A stretch of 64,000 nt of DNA from Dechloromonas sp. Dech2017 (lineage in GTDB: Bacteria; Pseudomonadota; Gammaproteobacteria; Burkholderiales; Rhodocyclaceae). Below, one piece after another: positions 18,839 through 26,572 of this stretch (position 1 is its first letter; every line of letters begins with the position of its first letter). The position numbers were made by a program, and so were the translations under genes. The notes beneath the pieces were generated by a model. The model did not search any database and was not told the DNA's origin. It worked only from the letters and a program-made list of their open reading frames with translations. Location of the stretch: NCBI GenBank assembly GCA_009469585.1, contig SSXW01000009.1, forward strand, positions 1 to 64,000, read 5' to 3'.

Positions 18839-20485
18839 TCACATGTTCGGATAGGTTGGCCCTTCGCCACCTTGTGGCGTTACCCAGTTGATATTTTGCG
18901 TCGGGTCCTTGATGTCGCAGGTCTTGCAGTGCACGCAGTTCTGGGCGTTGATCTGCAGGCGCGGGTTTTTCCCGTTTTCGTCGCGGAGAATTTCATAGAC
19001 GCCGGCCGGGCAGTAGCGCTGCTCGGGGGCGTCGAATTGCGCGAGATTGACGGCGACGGGCACGTCGGCGTCCTTGAGCTGCAAGTGGCAGGGCTGGTCT
19101 TCCTCGTGGTTGGTGCTCGACAGGAAGACCGAGGACAGGCGGTCGAAGGTGAGCACGCCGTCCGGTTTCGGGTAGGCGATGGGTTCGCACTCGGCGGCCG
19201 GCTTCAGCTTGGCATGGTCGGGCGTGGTGTTGTGCAGCGTCCACGGCGCTTTGCCGCCGAAGACCATCTGGTCGATGCCGAACATGATCGAGCCGAGTTT
19301 CAGGCCCTTGTTCATCCACGGCTTGAAGTTGCGCGCCCGGTGCAGCTCGTCGAACAGCCAGCTGTTACGGAAGGCTTCCGGATAGGCGGTCAGTTCGTCG
19401 TGCTGGCGTTCGGCAGCCAGCGCCGCGAAGCAGGCCTCGGCGGCCAGCGAGCCGGACTTGATGGCGCAATGCGAGCCCTTGATGCGCGCCGCATTGAGGA
19501 AGCCGGCATCGTCGCCGACCAGCACGCCGCCCGGGAAAACCAGCCTGGGCAGGGATTGCAGGCCGCCGGCAGTGAGCGCCCGGGCGCCGTAGGCGACGCG
19601 CTTGCCGCCTTCGAGGAACTGGCGGATTTCGGGATGCGTCTTGTAGCGCTGGAATTCCTCGTAGGGCGACAGGTGCGGGTTGCTGTAGCCGAGGCCGACG
19701 ACGAAGCCGACGGCGACCTGGTTGTTTTCCAGGTGGTAGAGGAAGCCTCCGCCGTAGGTATCCGGCTGCATCGGCCAGCCGCCGCTGTGGATGACCAGGC
19801 CCAGCTGGTGCTTGGCCGGGTCGATTTCCCACAATTCCTTGAGGCCGATGCCATAGGTTTGCGGATCGACGCCGTCGCGCAGCTTGAATTTCGCTTCGAG
19901 CTGCTTGCCGAGGTGGCCGCGGCAGCCTTCGGCGAAGAAGGTGTATTTGCCGTGGAGTTCCATGCCGGGCTGGAAGTTTGGCCCTTCCGAGCCGTCGTGC
20001 AGGCGGCCCATGTCGCCGGTGGCGACGCCTTTCACCGCGCCGTTCTCATCGAACAGCACCTCGGCGCCGGCGAAGCCGGGGAAGATGTCCACCCCCAGTG
20101 CCTCGGCCTGTTCGCCCAGCCAGCGGCAGACGTTGCCCAGCGAAATGACGTAGTTGCCCTCGTTATGGAAGCACTGCGGCAACAGGCTGTTCGGCACCCG
20201 GGTGGCGCCGCTTTCGGAGAGGATGAAGAAACGGTCTTCAGAGACCGGGGCATTGAGCGGCGCGCCGTTTTCCTGCCAGTTGGGCAGCAGTTCGCTCAGG
20301 GCGCGCGGGTCCATGACTGCGCCGGAGAGAATGTGGGCGCCGATCTCAGCGCCTTTCTCGATCAGGCAGACGGTGATCTCGCTACCGCTTGCGGCGGCCA
20401 GTTGCTTGAGGCGAATCGCCGCGGCCAGGCCGGCCGGGCCGCCGCCGACGATGACGACGTCGAATTCCATGGATTCGCGTTCCAT
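18839..20485 (-). CDS. Electron-transfer flavoprotein:ubiquinone oxidoreductase
   Basis: 548 residues. It passes electrons from reduced ETF (acyl-CoA and amine dehydrogenases) to ubiquinone at the inner membrane. The FAD motif VVIVGGGPAGLAAAIRL is at the N-terminus, the ubiquinone-binding middle region follows, and a C-terminal 4Fe-4S domain has cysteines in RYCPAGVYE and CVHCKTCDIKDP. The start at 20485 has AGGAGA upstream; the ATG at 20470 (MEFDVVIVGGG) is an alternative. It is divergent from a thioesterase, and the pair fits fatty-acid breakdown. Confidence 0.95.
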   Translation of the reverse strand: MERESMEFDVVIVGGGPAGLAAAIRLKQLAAASGSEITVCLIEKGAEIGAHILSGAVMDPRALSELLPNWQENGAPLNAPVSEDRFFILSESGATRVPNSLLPQCFHNEGNYVISLGNVCRWLGEQAEALGVDIFPGFAGAEVLFDENGAVKGVATGDMGRLHDGSEGPNFQPGMELHGKYTFFAEGCRGHLGKQLEAKFKLRDGVDPQTYGIGLKELWEIDPAKHQLGLVIHSGGWPMQPDTYGGGFLYHLENNQVAVGFVVGLGYSNPHLSPYEEFQRYKTHPEIRQFLEGGKRVAYGARALTAGGLQSLPRLVFPGGVLVGDDAGFLNAARIKGSHCAIKSGSLAAEACFAALAAERQHDELTAYPEAFRNSWLFDELHRARNFKPWMNKGLKLGSIMFGIDQMVFGGKAPWTLHNTTPDHAKLKPAAECEPIAYPKPDGVLTFDRLSSVFLSSTNHEEDQPCHLQLKDADVPVAVNLAQFDAPEQRYCPAGVYEILRDENGKNPRLQINAQNCVHCKTCDIKDPTQNINWVTPQGGEGPTYPNM

Positions 20486-20572
20486 GTTGTCTCCTGATGT
20501 TATTGTTCGGCTGGTTTCAATACGGTACAGTATGGAAACGCATTGATCAACACCACTCTAGTATTCAGGTTT

Positions 20573-20995
20573 ATGGAACACAAGAAAAAGCTCATCCACG
20601 TCACCAGGATGCCCATCCGCTGGGGCGACATGGACGCCTACGGGCATGTCAACAACACTGTCTATTTCCGCTACATGGAGCAGGCCCGGGTCGAGTGGAG
20701 CGAGGGCTTGCAGGTACCCGTCCGCCCGGGCGGGGCGGGGCCGGTGATCATCAATGCCAGCTGTACCTTCCTGATTCCGATGAATTACCCGGGCATGGTC
20801 GAGGTGCGCACCTTCGTCGGGGCGGTCGGCCGCTCCAGCTGCCAGACCTACGTCGAAATGCGCATCGAGGGCGATGAGCGCCTTTATGCCCAAGGTGCCG
20901 CCAAGGTGGTCTGGATGGATACGCAGACCGGAAAATCGGTGCCTTTGCCCGATAACGTGCGGGCTTCGCTCGAAGCGGAGTACGAAGCGGAGTAA
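20573..20995 (+). CDS. Acyl-CoA thioesterase, 4HBT hot-dog family
   Basis: 140 residues. A single hot-dog domain has the 4HBT signature RWGDMDAYGHVNNTVYFRYMEQ, in which the first Asp is the catalytic residue of the 4-hydroxybenzoyl-CoA thioesterase type. It probably hydrolyses acyl-CoA; chain-length preference cannot be told. The ATG at 20573 is preferred over an upstream TTG. It is divergent from ETF-QO and 35 bp ahead of dgt. Confidence 0.88.
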   Translation: MEHKKKLIHVTRMPIRWGDMDAYGHVNNTVYFRYMEQARVEWSEGLQVPVRPGGAGPVIINASCTFLIPMNYPGMVEVRTFVGAVGRSSCQTYVEMRIEGDERLYAQGAAKVVWMDTQTGKSVPLPDNVRASLEAEYEAE

Positions 20996-21030
20996 ACTCG
21001 CAGCCCATCGCATCGTCGAAACCGCGGATC

Positions 21031-22374
21031 ATGGGCAAACGGAAAATCTGGGAAAAACTGCTGTCGAGCGAGCGCCTGGGCGCCGGCAAGGCGCCGGGGA
21101 CGGCCGAGCGCACGGCTTTCCAGCAGGACTACGACCGCATCGTGTTCACCTCCGCCTTCCGCCGGATGAAGGACAAGACCCAGGTCTTCCCGCTGTCGAA
21201 GAGCGACTACGTGCGCACCCGCCTGACGCACAGCCTGGAGGCCAGCTGCGTCGGCCGTTCGCTGGGTGCCGTGGTCGGCCGCGAGATCATCGCCCGGCAC
21301 GGCCTGCAGCACGTCGAATCGGGCGATTTCGGGGCGATCGTCGCCGCCGCCTGCCTGGCCCACGACATTGGCAATCCGCCCTTCGGCCATGCCGGCGAGG
21401 ACGCCATCCGCGAATGGTTCAGGACCTCCGGCCTGCTCGACCGCCATCCCTTCACACCCGCCCAGCGCGCCGATTTCGAGCGCTACGAGGGCAATGCCCA
21501 GGGCTTTCGCATCGTCACCCGCCTGCAGAGCCCGGCCAACCCCGGTTTACAGCTGACCAGCGCGGTGCTCGCCACCTTCACCAAGTACCCGCGCCCGTCG
21601 CATCTGGCGGCCGAACTCGACGGCAAGAGCGGCAAGAAATTCGGCTTTTTCCAGCACGATGCCGAGGCCTTCCAGAGAGTCGCGCGGTCGACCGGATTAA
21701 TCGAGCGAATTCCAAATACCGCCTGGCGGCGCCATCCGCTGGCTTTCCTGGTCGAAGTGGCCGACGACACCTGCTACCTGATCGTCGATCTCGAAGACGC
21801 CGCCAAACTTGGCTTCGTGCCCTACAAGGACGCTGAGTGCCTGCTCGCCGACCTGGCCGGCAACACGGTCAGCGGCCGCCGGCTGGAGCGCCTGCACGAC
21901 CCGAAGGAACGCCTCGAATACCTGCGCGCCAAGGCCATCGGTTGCCTGCTGGAAAGCGCCGCCGCGGTCTTCCTGGAAAACGAGGAAGCCATCCTGAGCG
22001 GCGCCTTCGACGACGAACTGCTCGGCCAGTCGCCGATTGCCGTTCCCTTGCAGGCCATTCTCAAGCTGGCCAAGGAAACCATCTACAACGCCCGCCCGGC
22101 GCTGGAAATCGAAACCGCCGGTTTCGAGGTGCTGGGCGCCTTGCTCGGCCTGTTCACTGACGCCGTCGAGGCCCGGGCCGGGCACGGCCGGTTCACGACG
22201 CGCGAACGCATGCTGCTCAAGCTGCTGCCCGCCCAGTTCCTCGGCCACGGCGGCGAACCGCAGGCCGACCCCTACCTCCGCCTGCTGCAGGTCGCCGATT
22301 TCGTCGCCGGCATGACCGATTCCTACGCCGTCGACATGTACCGCAAGCTCAAGGGCTTCGATCTGCCGACCTGA
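21031..22374 (+). CDS. dgt: Deoxyguanosinetriphosphate triphosphohydrolase (dNTPase)
   Basis: 447 residues. An HD-domain metal enzyme that cleaves dGTP or other dNTPs to nucleoside plus triphosphate. The metal motif is spread over RTRLTHSLEAS, ACLAHDIGNPPFGHAGEDAI and the later VADDTCYLIVDLED. The length is that of the short dNTPase type 2-like forms. A copy of the dispersed repeat (21683-21720) encodes an atypical segment (ARSTGLIERIPNTAW) between the HD core and RHPLAFLVEVADD. The product's fold is probably unaffected, because the region is a surface loop in the family (inference). Confidence 0.92.
   Translation: MGKRKIWEKLLSSERLGAGKAPGTAERTAFQQDYDRIVFTSAFRRMKDKTQVFPLSKSDYVRTRLTHSLEASCVGRSLGAVVGREIIARHGLQHVESGDFGAIVAAACLAHDIGNPPFGHAGEDAIREWFRTSGLLDRHPFTPAQRADFERYEGNAQGFRIVTRLQSPANPGLQLTSAVLATFTKYPRPSHLAAELDGKSGKKFGFFQHDAEAFQRVARSTGLIERIPNTAWRRHPLAFLVEVADDTCYLIVDLEDAAKLGFVPYKDAECLLADLAGNTVSGRRLERLHDPKERLEYLRAKAIGCLLESAAAVFLENEEAILSGAFDDELLGQSPIAVPLQAILKLAKETIYNARPALEIETAGFEVLGALLGLFTDAVEARAGHGRFTTRERMLLKLLPAQFLGHGGEPQADPYLRLLQVADFVAGMTDSYAVDMYRKLKGFDLPT
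21683..21720 (-). repeat. Dispersed GTCGACCGC repeat, copy 3 (inside dgt)
   Basis: Minus-strand reading: GGTATTTGGAATTCGC, then TCGATTAATCCGGTCGACCG. It lies in frame within dgt. Confidence 0.5.
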
Positions 22375-22386
22375 TGGCGACTGCCT

Positions 22387-23316
22387 TCAAGGGCCGGCCC
22401 TGAACGTCTCCCACGGCGGTTGCGGCGCAAAGCGCTGGCTCAGCGCGTCGAGAAAGACGCGCACTTTCGGCAGGCGGCCGCGGTTGGGCAGGTAGCAGGC
22501 GTAGAGGTGCTGGCCGAAGCCGGTTACCGGCTCGTAATCGTCGAGCACGGTGGCCAACCGGCCGGCGCGGATTTCCGGGCCGCACAGGTAGGTGGGCAGC
22601 ACGGCGATGCCATGGCCGGCCAGCGTCGCGTCGAGGATGCAGTCGATGTTGTTGAAGCGGAAACGGCTACTGGCGGCGATGCGCTGGTGCTGGCCGGCGG
22701 CGTCGCGCAGTTCGATGACCGGCGCTTCGCCCGGCAGCAGGTAGCGGAAGCAGCGGTGGCGGACCAGGTCGGCCGGCGTTTCGGGGCAGCCGTGCGCCGC
22801 CAGATAGCCCGGCGTGGCGCACAGCACGCGGCGCAGGGCGACCAGCTTGCGGGCGACGGCATCGTCCGGCGGCAGGCGGGTATGGCGCAGGACGAGATCG
22901 ATGTTGCCGTCGATCAGGTCGTGCGACTGGTCGTCGAGCACCAGTTCGCATTCCAGTTCCGGGTAACGTTCGGTGAACCCGGGGAGCAGGGGGGCGATGT
23001 GCAGGCGGCCGAAGGTGACCGAGGCGCTGATGCGGAGTAGGCCGCGCGGCGTGTCGCCGAGGTTGCTCAGGGCGATGCGGCTGTCGGCCAGCGCCGCCAG
23101 GGTGCGCAGGGCGTGCGGGTGAAAGGCCTCGCCGGCCGGGGTCAGGCGCAGGGCGCGGGTCGAGCGCTCGAAGAGGCGCACGCCGAGTTCGCGTTCGAGT
23201 TCGGCGACCTGCTTGCTGATTTGCGCCCGCGTGCAGTCGAGGCGGCGGGCGGCGGCGGCCATGCTGCCGTGTTCGACGGTTTTGACGAAGCTTTCCCAGG
23301 CGGCGAGTGTACGCAT
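22387..23316 (-). CDS. LysR-family transcriptional regulator
   Basis: 309 residues. The N-terminal winged helix-turn-helix (residues 1-65) contains SMAAAARRLDCTRAQISKQVAELE; a LysR substrate-binding domain makes up the rest. It is most like the CrgA/YafC subgroup (LTPAGEAFHPHALR, RGLLRISASVTFGRLHIAPLLPGF). It is divergent from an MFS transporter with a 98-bp shared promoter region, so it very probably controls that transporter. The ligand is unknown. Confidence 0.92.
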   Translation of the reverse strand: MRTLAAWESFVKTVEHGSMAAAARRLDCTRAQISKQVAELERELGVRLFERSTRALRLTPAGEAFHPHALRTLAALADSRIALSNLGDTPRGLLRISASVTFGRLHIAPLLPGFTERYPELECELVLDDQSHDLIDGNIDLVLRHTRLPPDDAVARKLVALRRVLCATPGYLAAHGCPETPADLVRHRCFRYLLPGEAPVIELRDAAGQHQRIAASSRFRFNNIDCILDATLAGHGIAVLPTYLCGPEIRAGRLATVLDDYEPVTGFGQHLYACYLPNRGRLPKVRVFLDALSQRFAPQPPWETFRAGP

Positions 23317-23414
23317 GTGTCAATGATTCGTTGACGATATGGCACAGATTATCGGCTTTATTGCACATGTTTTGGCAACTATAGTGAAGCCATTCATTGA
23401 TGGAGAGCCGATTC

Positions 23415-24632
23415 ATGTTCCACAGCCTGCGCCGCCCCGAAGTGCTGATGACCACGCTGGCCGCGGCCGGCATCCTGATGGTGACGATGGGCGCCCGCCA
23501 GTCGCTCGGCCTGTTCGTGGCGCCGCTCGACGCGACCACCGGGCTGGGCGTGGCGACGATCAGCTTCGCGCTGGCCGTGGCCCAATTCACCTGGGGCGCC
23601 ATCCAGCCGGTGGCCGGCGCCGTGGCCGACCGCTACGGGCCGCGCAGCGTGCTCATCGGCGGCCTGCTGCTGCTGGCCCTGGGCAGCGCGCTGACCCCCT
23701 TCATCGGCACCGGCTTCGGGCTGGTGGTGACGCTCGGCCTGTTCTCGGCGATCGGTTCCGGCGCCGGCAGTTTCTCGGTGCTGATCGGCGCCGCCGCCCA
23801 GCGCCTGCCGCTCGAATCGCGCGGCGCCGCCTCGGGTGTCATCAACGCCGGCGGGTCGTTTGGCCAGTTCGTCTTCGCGCCGGTGCTGCAGAAGCTGATC
23901 CAGGCCTTCGGCTGGATGGGCGCCATGTGGTCGATGGCGCTGATGGTGCTGGCCGCCTTGCCGCTGGTCGGCCGCCTGACCAAGGGCGAGGTGGCGCCGG
24001 TGGCGCACGCCACGGAAGATCGCGGCCTGCGCCATGCGGTGGCCGAAGCGATGGGCGACCCCAGCTACCTGCTGCTGCATCTCGGCTTCTTCACCTGCGG
24101 CTTCCACATCGCCTTCCTGGTCACCCACCTGCCCGGCGAGGTGGCGCTGTGCGGCCTGCCGCCGACGGTGGCCAGCTGGTCGCTGGCCATCATCGGCCTG
24201 GCCAACATCTTCGGCAGCCTCTACGCCGGCAGCTGCGTCGCCCGCTACCGCAGCAAGTACGTGCTGGCCGCGATGTACGCTTCGCGGGCGCTGCTGGTCG
24301 GGTGGTATCTGCTGATGCCGCGCACCGAATGGACCTTCTACATTTTTGCCGCCGGCCTCGGCTTCACCTGGCTGGCTACCGTGCCGCCAACGGCGGCCAT
24401 CGTCGGCAAGCTGTTCGGCGTGCGCTACCTGGGGACGCTGTTCGGGCTGACCCTGCTGTCGCACCAGATCGGCGGCTTCCTCGGTGCCTGGCTGGGCGGC
24501 CTGGCCATCACCCGGTTCGGCGATTTCAGCTGGATGTGGTACTCCGACATGGCGCTGGCGGCGATGGCGGCGGTCATCAATCTGCCCATCCGCGAGGCGC
24601 CGGTGGTACGGCCGGTGGCCAATCCGGCCTGA
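23415..24632 (+). CDS. MFS transporter
   Basis: 405 residues with about 12 hydrophobic helices. The MFS loop 2-3 motif is present as ADRYGPRSVLIGG, and the N-terminal GARQSLGLFVAPL resembles oxalate/formate- or cyanate-type MFS subfamilies. The start at 23415 is chosen because GGAGAG lies seven bases upstream; earlier in-frame starts lack this. It is divergently paired with the LysR regulator. The substrate cannot be told from sequence; an efflux or organic-anion role is plausible. Confidence 0.88.
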   Translation: MFHSLRRPEVLMTTLAAAGILMVTMGARQSLGLFVAPLDATTGLGVATISFALAVAQFTWGAIQPVAGAVADRYGPRSVLIGGLLLLALGSALTPFIGTGFGLVVTLGLFSAIGSGAGSFSVLIGAAAQRLPLESRGAASGVINAGGSFGQFVFAPVLQKLIQAFGWMGAMWSMALMVLAALPLVGRLTKGEVAPVAHATEDRGLRHAVAEAMGDPSYLLLHLGFFTCGFHIAFLVTHLPGEVALCGLPPTVASWSLAIIGLANIFGSLYAGSCVARYRSKYVLAAMYASRALLVGWYLLMPRTEWTFYIFAAGLGFTWLATVPPTAAIVGKLFGVRYLGTLFGLTLLSHQIGGFLGAWLGGLAITRFGDFSWMWYSDMALAAMAAVINLPIREAPVVRPVANPA

Positions 24633-24648
24633 TGGCGGGCCGGGGTGG

Positions 24649-24954
24649 TCAGCCCAGCGCGTCGAGAAAGCGCTGGCGGGCGGCGTCCAGCGCCGGCTGG
24701 TCTTCCGGGCGTACCAGCGGCCGGCATTGCCCGACGAAGGCGTCGAAGGCGGCCAGCACCGTCGCCGCCTGCAGCGTCCGGACGGTGGCGCCGGGGCCGG
24801 CCGGCGGCGTAGCACCGAGCGGCTTGAGCATGGCGTAGCGCGGTATCATCTGCTGCCCGCCCTGGTCGCTGCTGGCCGTCAAGGGCCCGGTCTTGACGAA
24901 AATCCTGCCCTCGTATTCGAAGCGGTCGCCGATGGCGAGATGCTGCAGTTTCAT
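24649..24954 (-). CDS. Conserved-looking hypothetical protein, 101 residues
   Basis: MKLQHLAIGDRFEYEGRIFV, then a PRYAMLKPLG segment and a helical C-terminus (FDAFVGQCRPLVRPEDQPALDAARQRFLDALG). The start resembles short SH3-like folds (IGDRFEYEGRIFVKTGP). I know no function. It is divergent from lexA, with the lexA SOS box 66 bp upstream of its start, so it may share LexA control. Confidence 0.65.
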   Translation of the reverse strand: MKLQHLAIGDRFEYEGRIFVKTGPLTASSDQGGQQMIPRYAMLKPLGATPPAGPGATVRTLQAATVLAAFDAFVGQCRPLVRPEDQPALDAARQRFLDALG

Positions 24955-25020
24955 GCTGGGTTCCGGTTGGCTCCTGAAGGCGGCATGGTAACCGATTCTT
25001 CGCTTGCCAAAAACCGATTA

Positions 25021-25036
25021 CTGTACAAAAATACAG
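25021..25036. promoter_or_regulatory. LexA (SOS) box upstream of lexA
   Basis: CTGT-ACAAAAAT-ACAG, a perfect CTGT-N8-ACAG operator 26 bp before the lexA start, implying autoregulation. The divergent 101-codon gene lies on the other side. Confidence 0.9.
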
Positions 25037-25062
25037 GCATCGGTTTTTAGCGGAGACAGGCC

Positions 25063-25668
25063 ATGAAACTCACGCCACGCCAGCAGGAAATTCTCGACTT
25101 CATCAAAAACACGCTGGAAGTGCTCGGCGCGCCGCCGACCCGGGCAGAAATCGCCAGTGCCTTCGGCTTCGCGTCGCCCAACGCCGCCGAAGACCACCTC
25201 AAGGCGCTCGCCAAGAAGGGCGCCATCACGCTCGAACCCGGCTCGGCGCGCGGCATCCGGCTGGTCGAGCAGCTCGGCCTGCCGCTGATCGGCAGCGTCG
25301 CCGCCGGTTCGCCCATCCTCGCCGTCGAGAACGTGCAGGGCCGCTACGCGCTCGATGCCGGGCTGTTCTCGCCGAAAGCCGATTTCCTGCTCAAGGTGCG
25401 CGGCCTGTCGATGATCGACGCCGGCATCTTCGACGGCGACCTGCTCGCCGTGCACAAGACCACCCAGGTCCGCGACGGTCAGATCGTCGTCGCCCGCCTC
25501 GACGAGGAAGTCACCGTCAAGCGCCTCGAGCGCAGCGGCGGCCAGATCCGGCTGATCGCCGAGAACCCCGATTTCGAGCCGATCGTCGTCAATCCGGAAG
25601 AAGTCGAATTCGCCATCGAAGGCATCGCCGTCGGCCTGATCCGCGGAGCGGTGTCGAAGCTGTCATGA
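25063..25668 (+). CDS. lexA: SOS repressor LexA
   Basis: 201 residues. The N-terminal winged helix ([16 protein letters not shown], then [22 protein letters not shown]) binds SOS boxes. The C-terminal S24 autopeptidase has the Ala81-Gly82 cleavage site in SVAAGSPI, the nucleophile Ser116 in [10 protein letters not shown] and Lys153 in EVTVKRL. RecA-stimulated self-cleavage derepresses its targets. A perfect SOS box precedes it. It heads the imuA-imuB-dnaE2 group, the classical lexA-linked mutagenesis cassette arrangement. Confidence 0.97.
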   Translation: MKLTPRQQEILDFIKNTLEVLGAPPTRAEIASAFGFASPNAAEDHLKALAKKGAITLEPGSARGIRLVEQLGLPLIGSVAAGSPILAVENVQGRYALDAGLFSPKADFLLKVRGLSMIDAGIFDGDLLAVHKTTQVRDGQIVVARLDEEVTVKRLERSGGQIRLIAENPDFEPIVVNPEEVEFAIEGIAVGLIRGAVSKLS

Positions 25669-25698
25669 ACCCGGGAACTCCCGTTGAAGACAGCAGTT

Positions 25699-25826
25699 TT
25701 CAACGCAGAGGTGCAGAGCCAGGGCGTTTCGCAGAGAAAAACCGAGCATCGCCGGTTCGCCCGCTGGGCGATGCCAATTTGATCTTCTCCGCATTTTCTC
25801 TGCTGTCTCCGCGCCTCTGCGTTGAA
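25699..25826. repeat. 128-bp nested inverted-repeat element between lexA and imuA
   Basis: Three nested perfect arms fold the region into one long hairpin. The outer arm is TTCAACGCAGAGG (25699-25711) with its complement at 25814-25826. The middle arm is CAGAGAAAA (25732-25740) with 25794-25802. The inner arm is GCATCGCC (25746-25753) with 25767-25774. It has no credible gene. The form fits a REP/MITE-like non-autonomous element or a large transcript hairpin within the SOS operon. Confidence 0.75.
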
Positions 25827-25846
25827 GGTTCTGACAGTTTTTCAGG

Positions 25847-26572
25847 ATGAACGCCATGCCGTCGCCAATTGCCCTGGCCGACGTGCTGGCCAGGGGCGAT
25901 GTCTGGCGCGGCGACGCGCTGGCGAGCTTGCCGGCGGCGACCATCCCGAGCGGCTACGCCGAGCTCGACGCCGAGTTGCCGGGCGGCGGCTGGCCACGCG
26001 GAAATTTGACCGAAATTCTGGTTGACCGCAGCGGTGTCGGTGAACTGAGCCTGCTCTTGCCTGCCCTGGCCCGGCTGTCGGCCGCCGGCGGCTGGCTGGC
26101 GCTGGTGGCGCCGCCTTGGCTGCCGCATGCCCCGGCCTGGGCGGCGGCGGGGGTGGCGCCGGAGCGCCTGGTCGTCGTCGGCGCCGGCCGGCAGGTCGGC
26201 TGGTGCGTCGAGCAGTTGCTGGCCAGCGGCGGCTTTGCCGGCGTGCTGGCCTGGCCGGAAGCTGGCATCGATGCCCGGGCGCTGCGCCGGCTGCAGGTCG
26301 CCGCCGAGGGGCGGCCGGTTTTCGCCTGCCTGTGGCGGCCGACCGCAGCCCTCCGGACACCGTCACCGGCGCCGCTGCGCGTCGCCCTGGCCGGCGGCGA
26401 CGGCGATCTTTCGCTACGCATCGTCAAGCGGCGCGGCCGGCCGGTTTCCCGGCCGCTCGCCCTGGCTGTTCCCCGTCCCCTTGCCTTTGCCGGGAGAAAC
26501 CCGCGTGCTGTGGCTGGCCCTGCATTTTCCGCTGCTGCCGATCGAGGCCTTGCCGCTGCGCCGGCCGCCTAG
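25847..26572 (+). CDS. imuA: ImuA, accessory protein of the translesion mutasome
   Basis: 241 residues. A RecA/SulA-like protein found only with imuB and dnaE2. Matching features are the start MNAMPSPIALADVL, the LPGGGWPRGNLTEILVD segment in the position of a degenerate Walker A, GELSLLLPALARLS, and WLALVAPPWLPHAPAWAAAGV. The C-terminus is Pro/Arg/Ala-rich and runs 68 bp into imuB. It is thought to aid assembly of ImuB and DnaE2. It lies 178 bp after lexA with the inverted-repeat element between. No consensus SOS box precedes it directly, so transcription from the lexA promoter is likely. Confidence 0.88.
   Translation: MNAMPSPIALADVLARGDVWRGDALASLPAATIPSGYAELDAELPGGGWPRGNLTEILVDRSGVGELSLLLPALARLSAAGGWLALVAPPWLPHAPAWAAAGVAPERLVVVGAGRQVGWCVEQLLASGGFAGVLAWPEAGIDARALRRLQVAAEGRPVFACLWRPTAALRTPSPAPLRVALAGGDGDLSLRIVKRRGRPVSRPLALAVPRPLAFAGRNPRAVAGPAFSAAADRGLAAAPAA

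Noticed and set aside
25829..25844. SOS-box-like CTG-N9-CAG directly before imuA
   Set aside because: The spacing is one base short of the CTG-N10-CAG needed, and the CTGT/ACAG ends are missing.
25665..25850. Small open frame overlapping the lexA stop and spanning the inverted-repeat element
   Set aside because: It is encoded almost entirely by the repeat arms, has no independent ribosome-binding site and resembles no protein.
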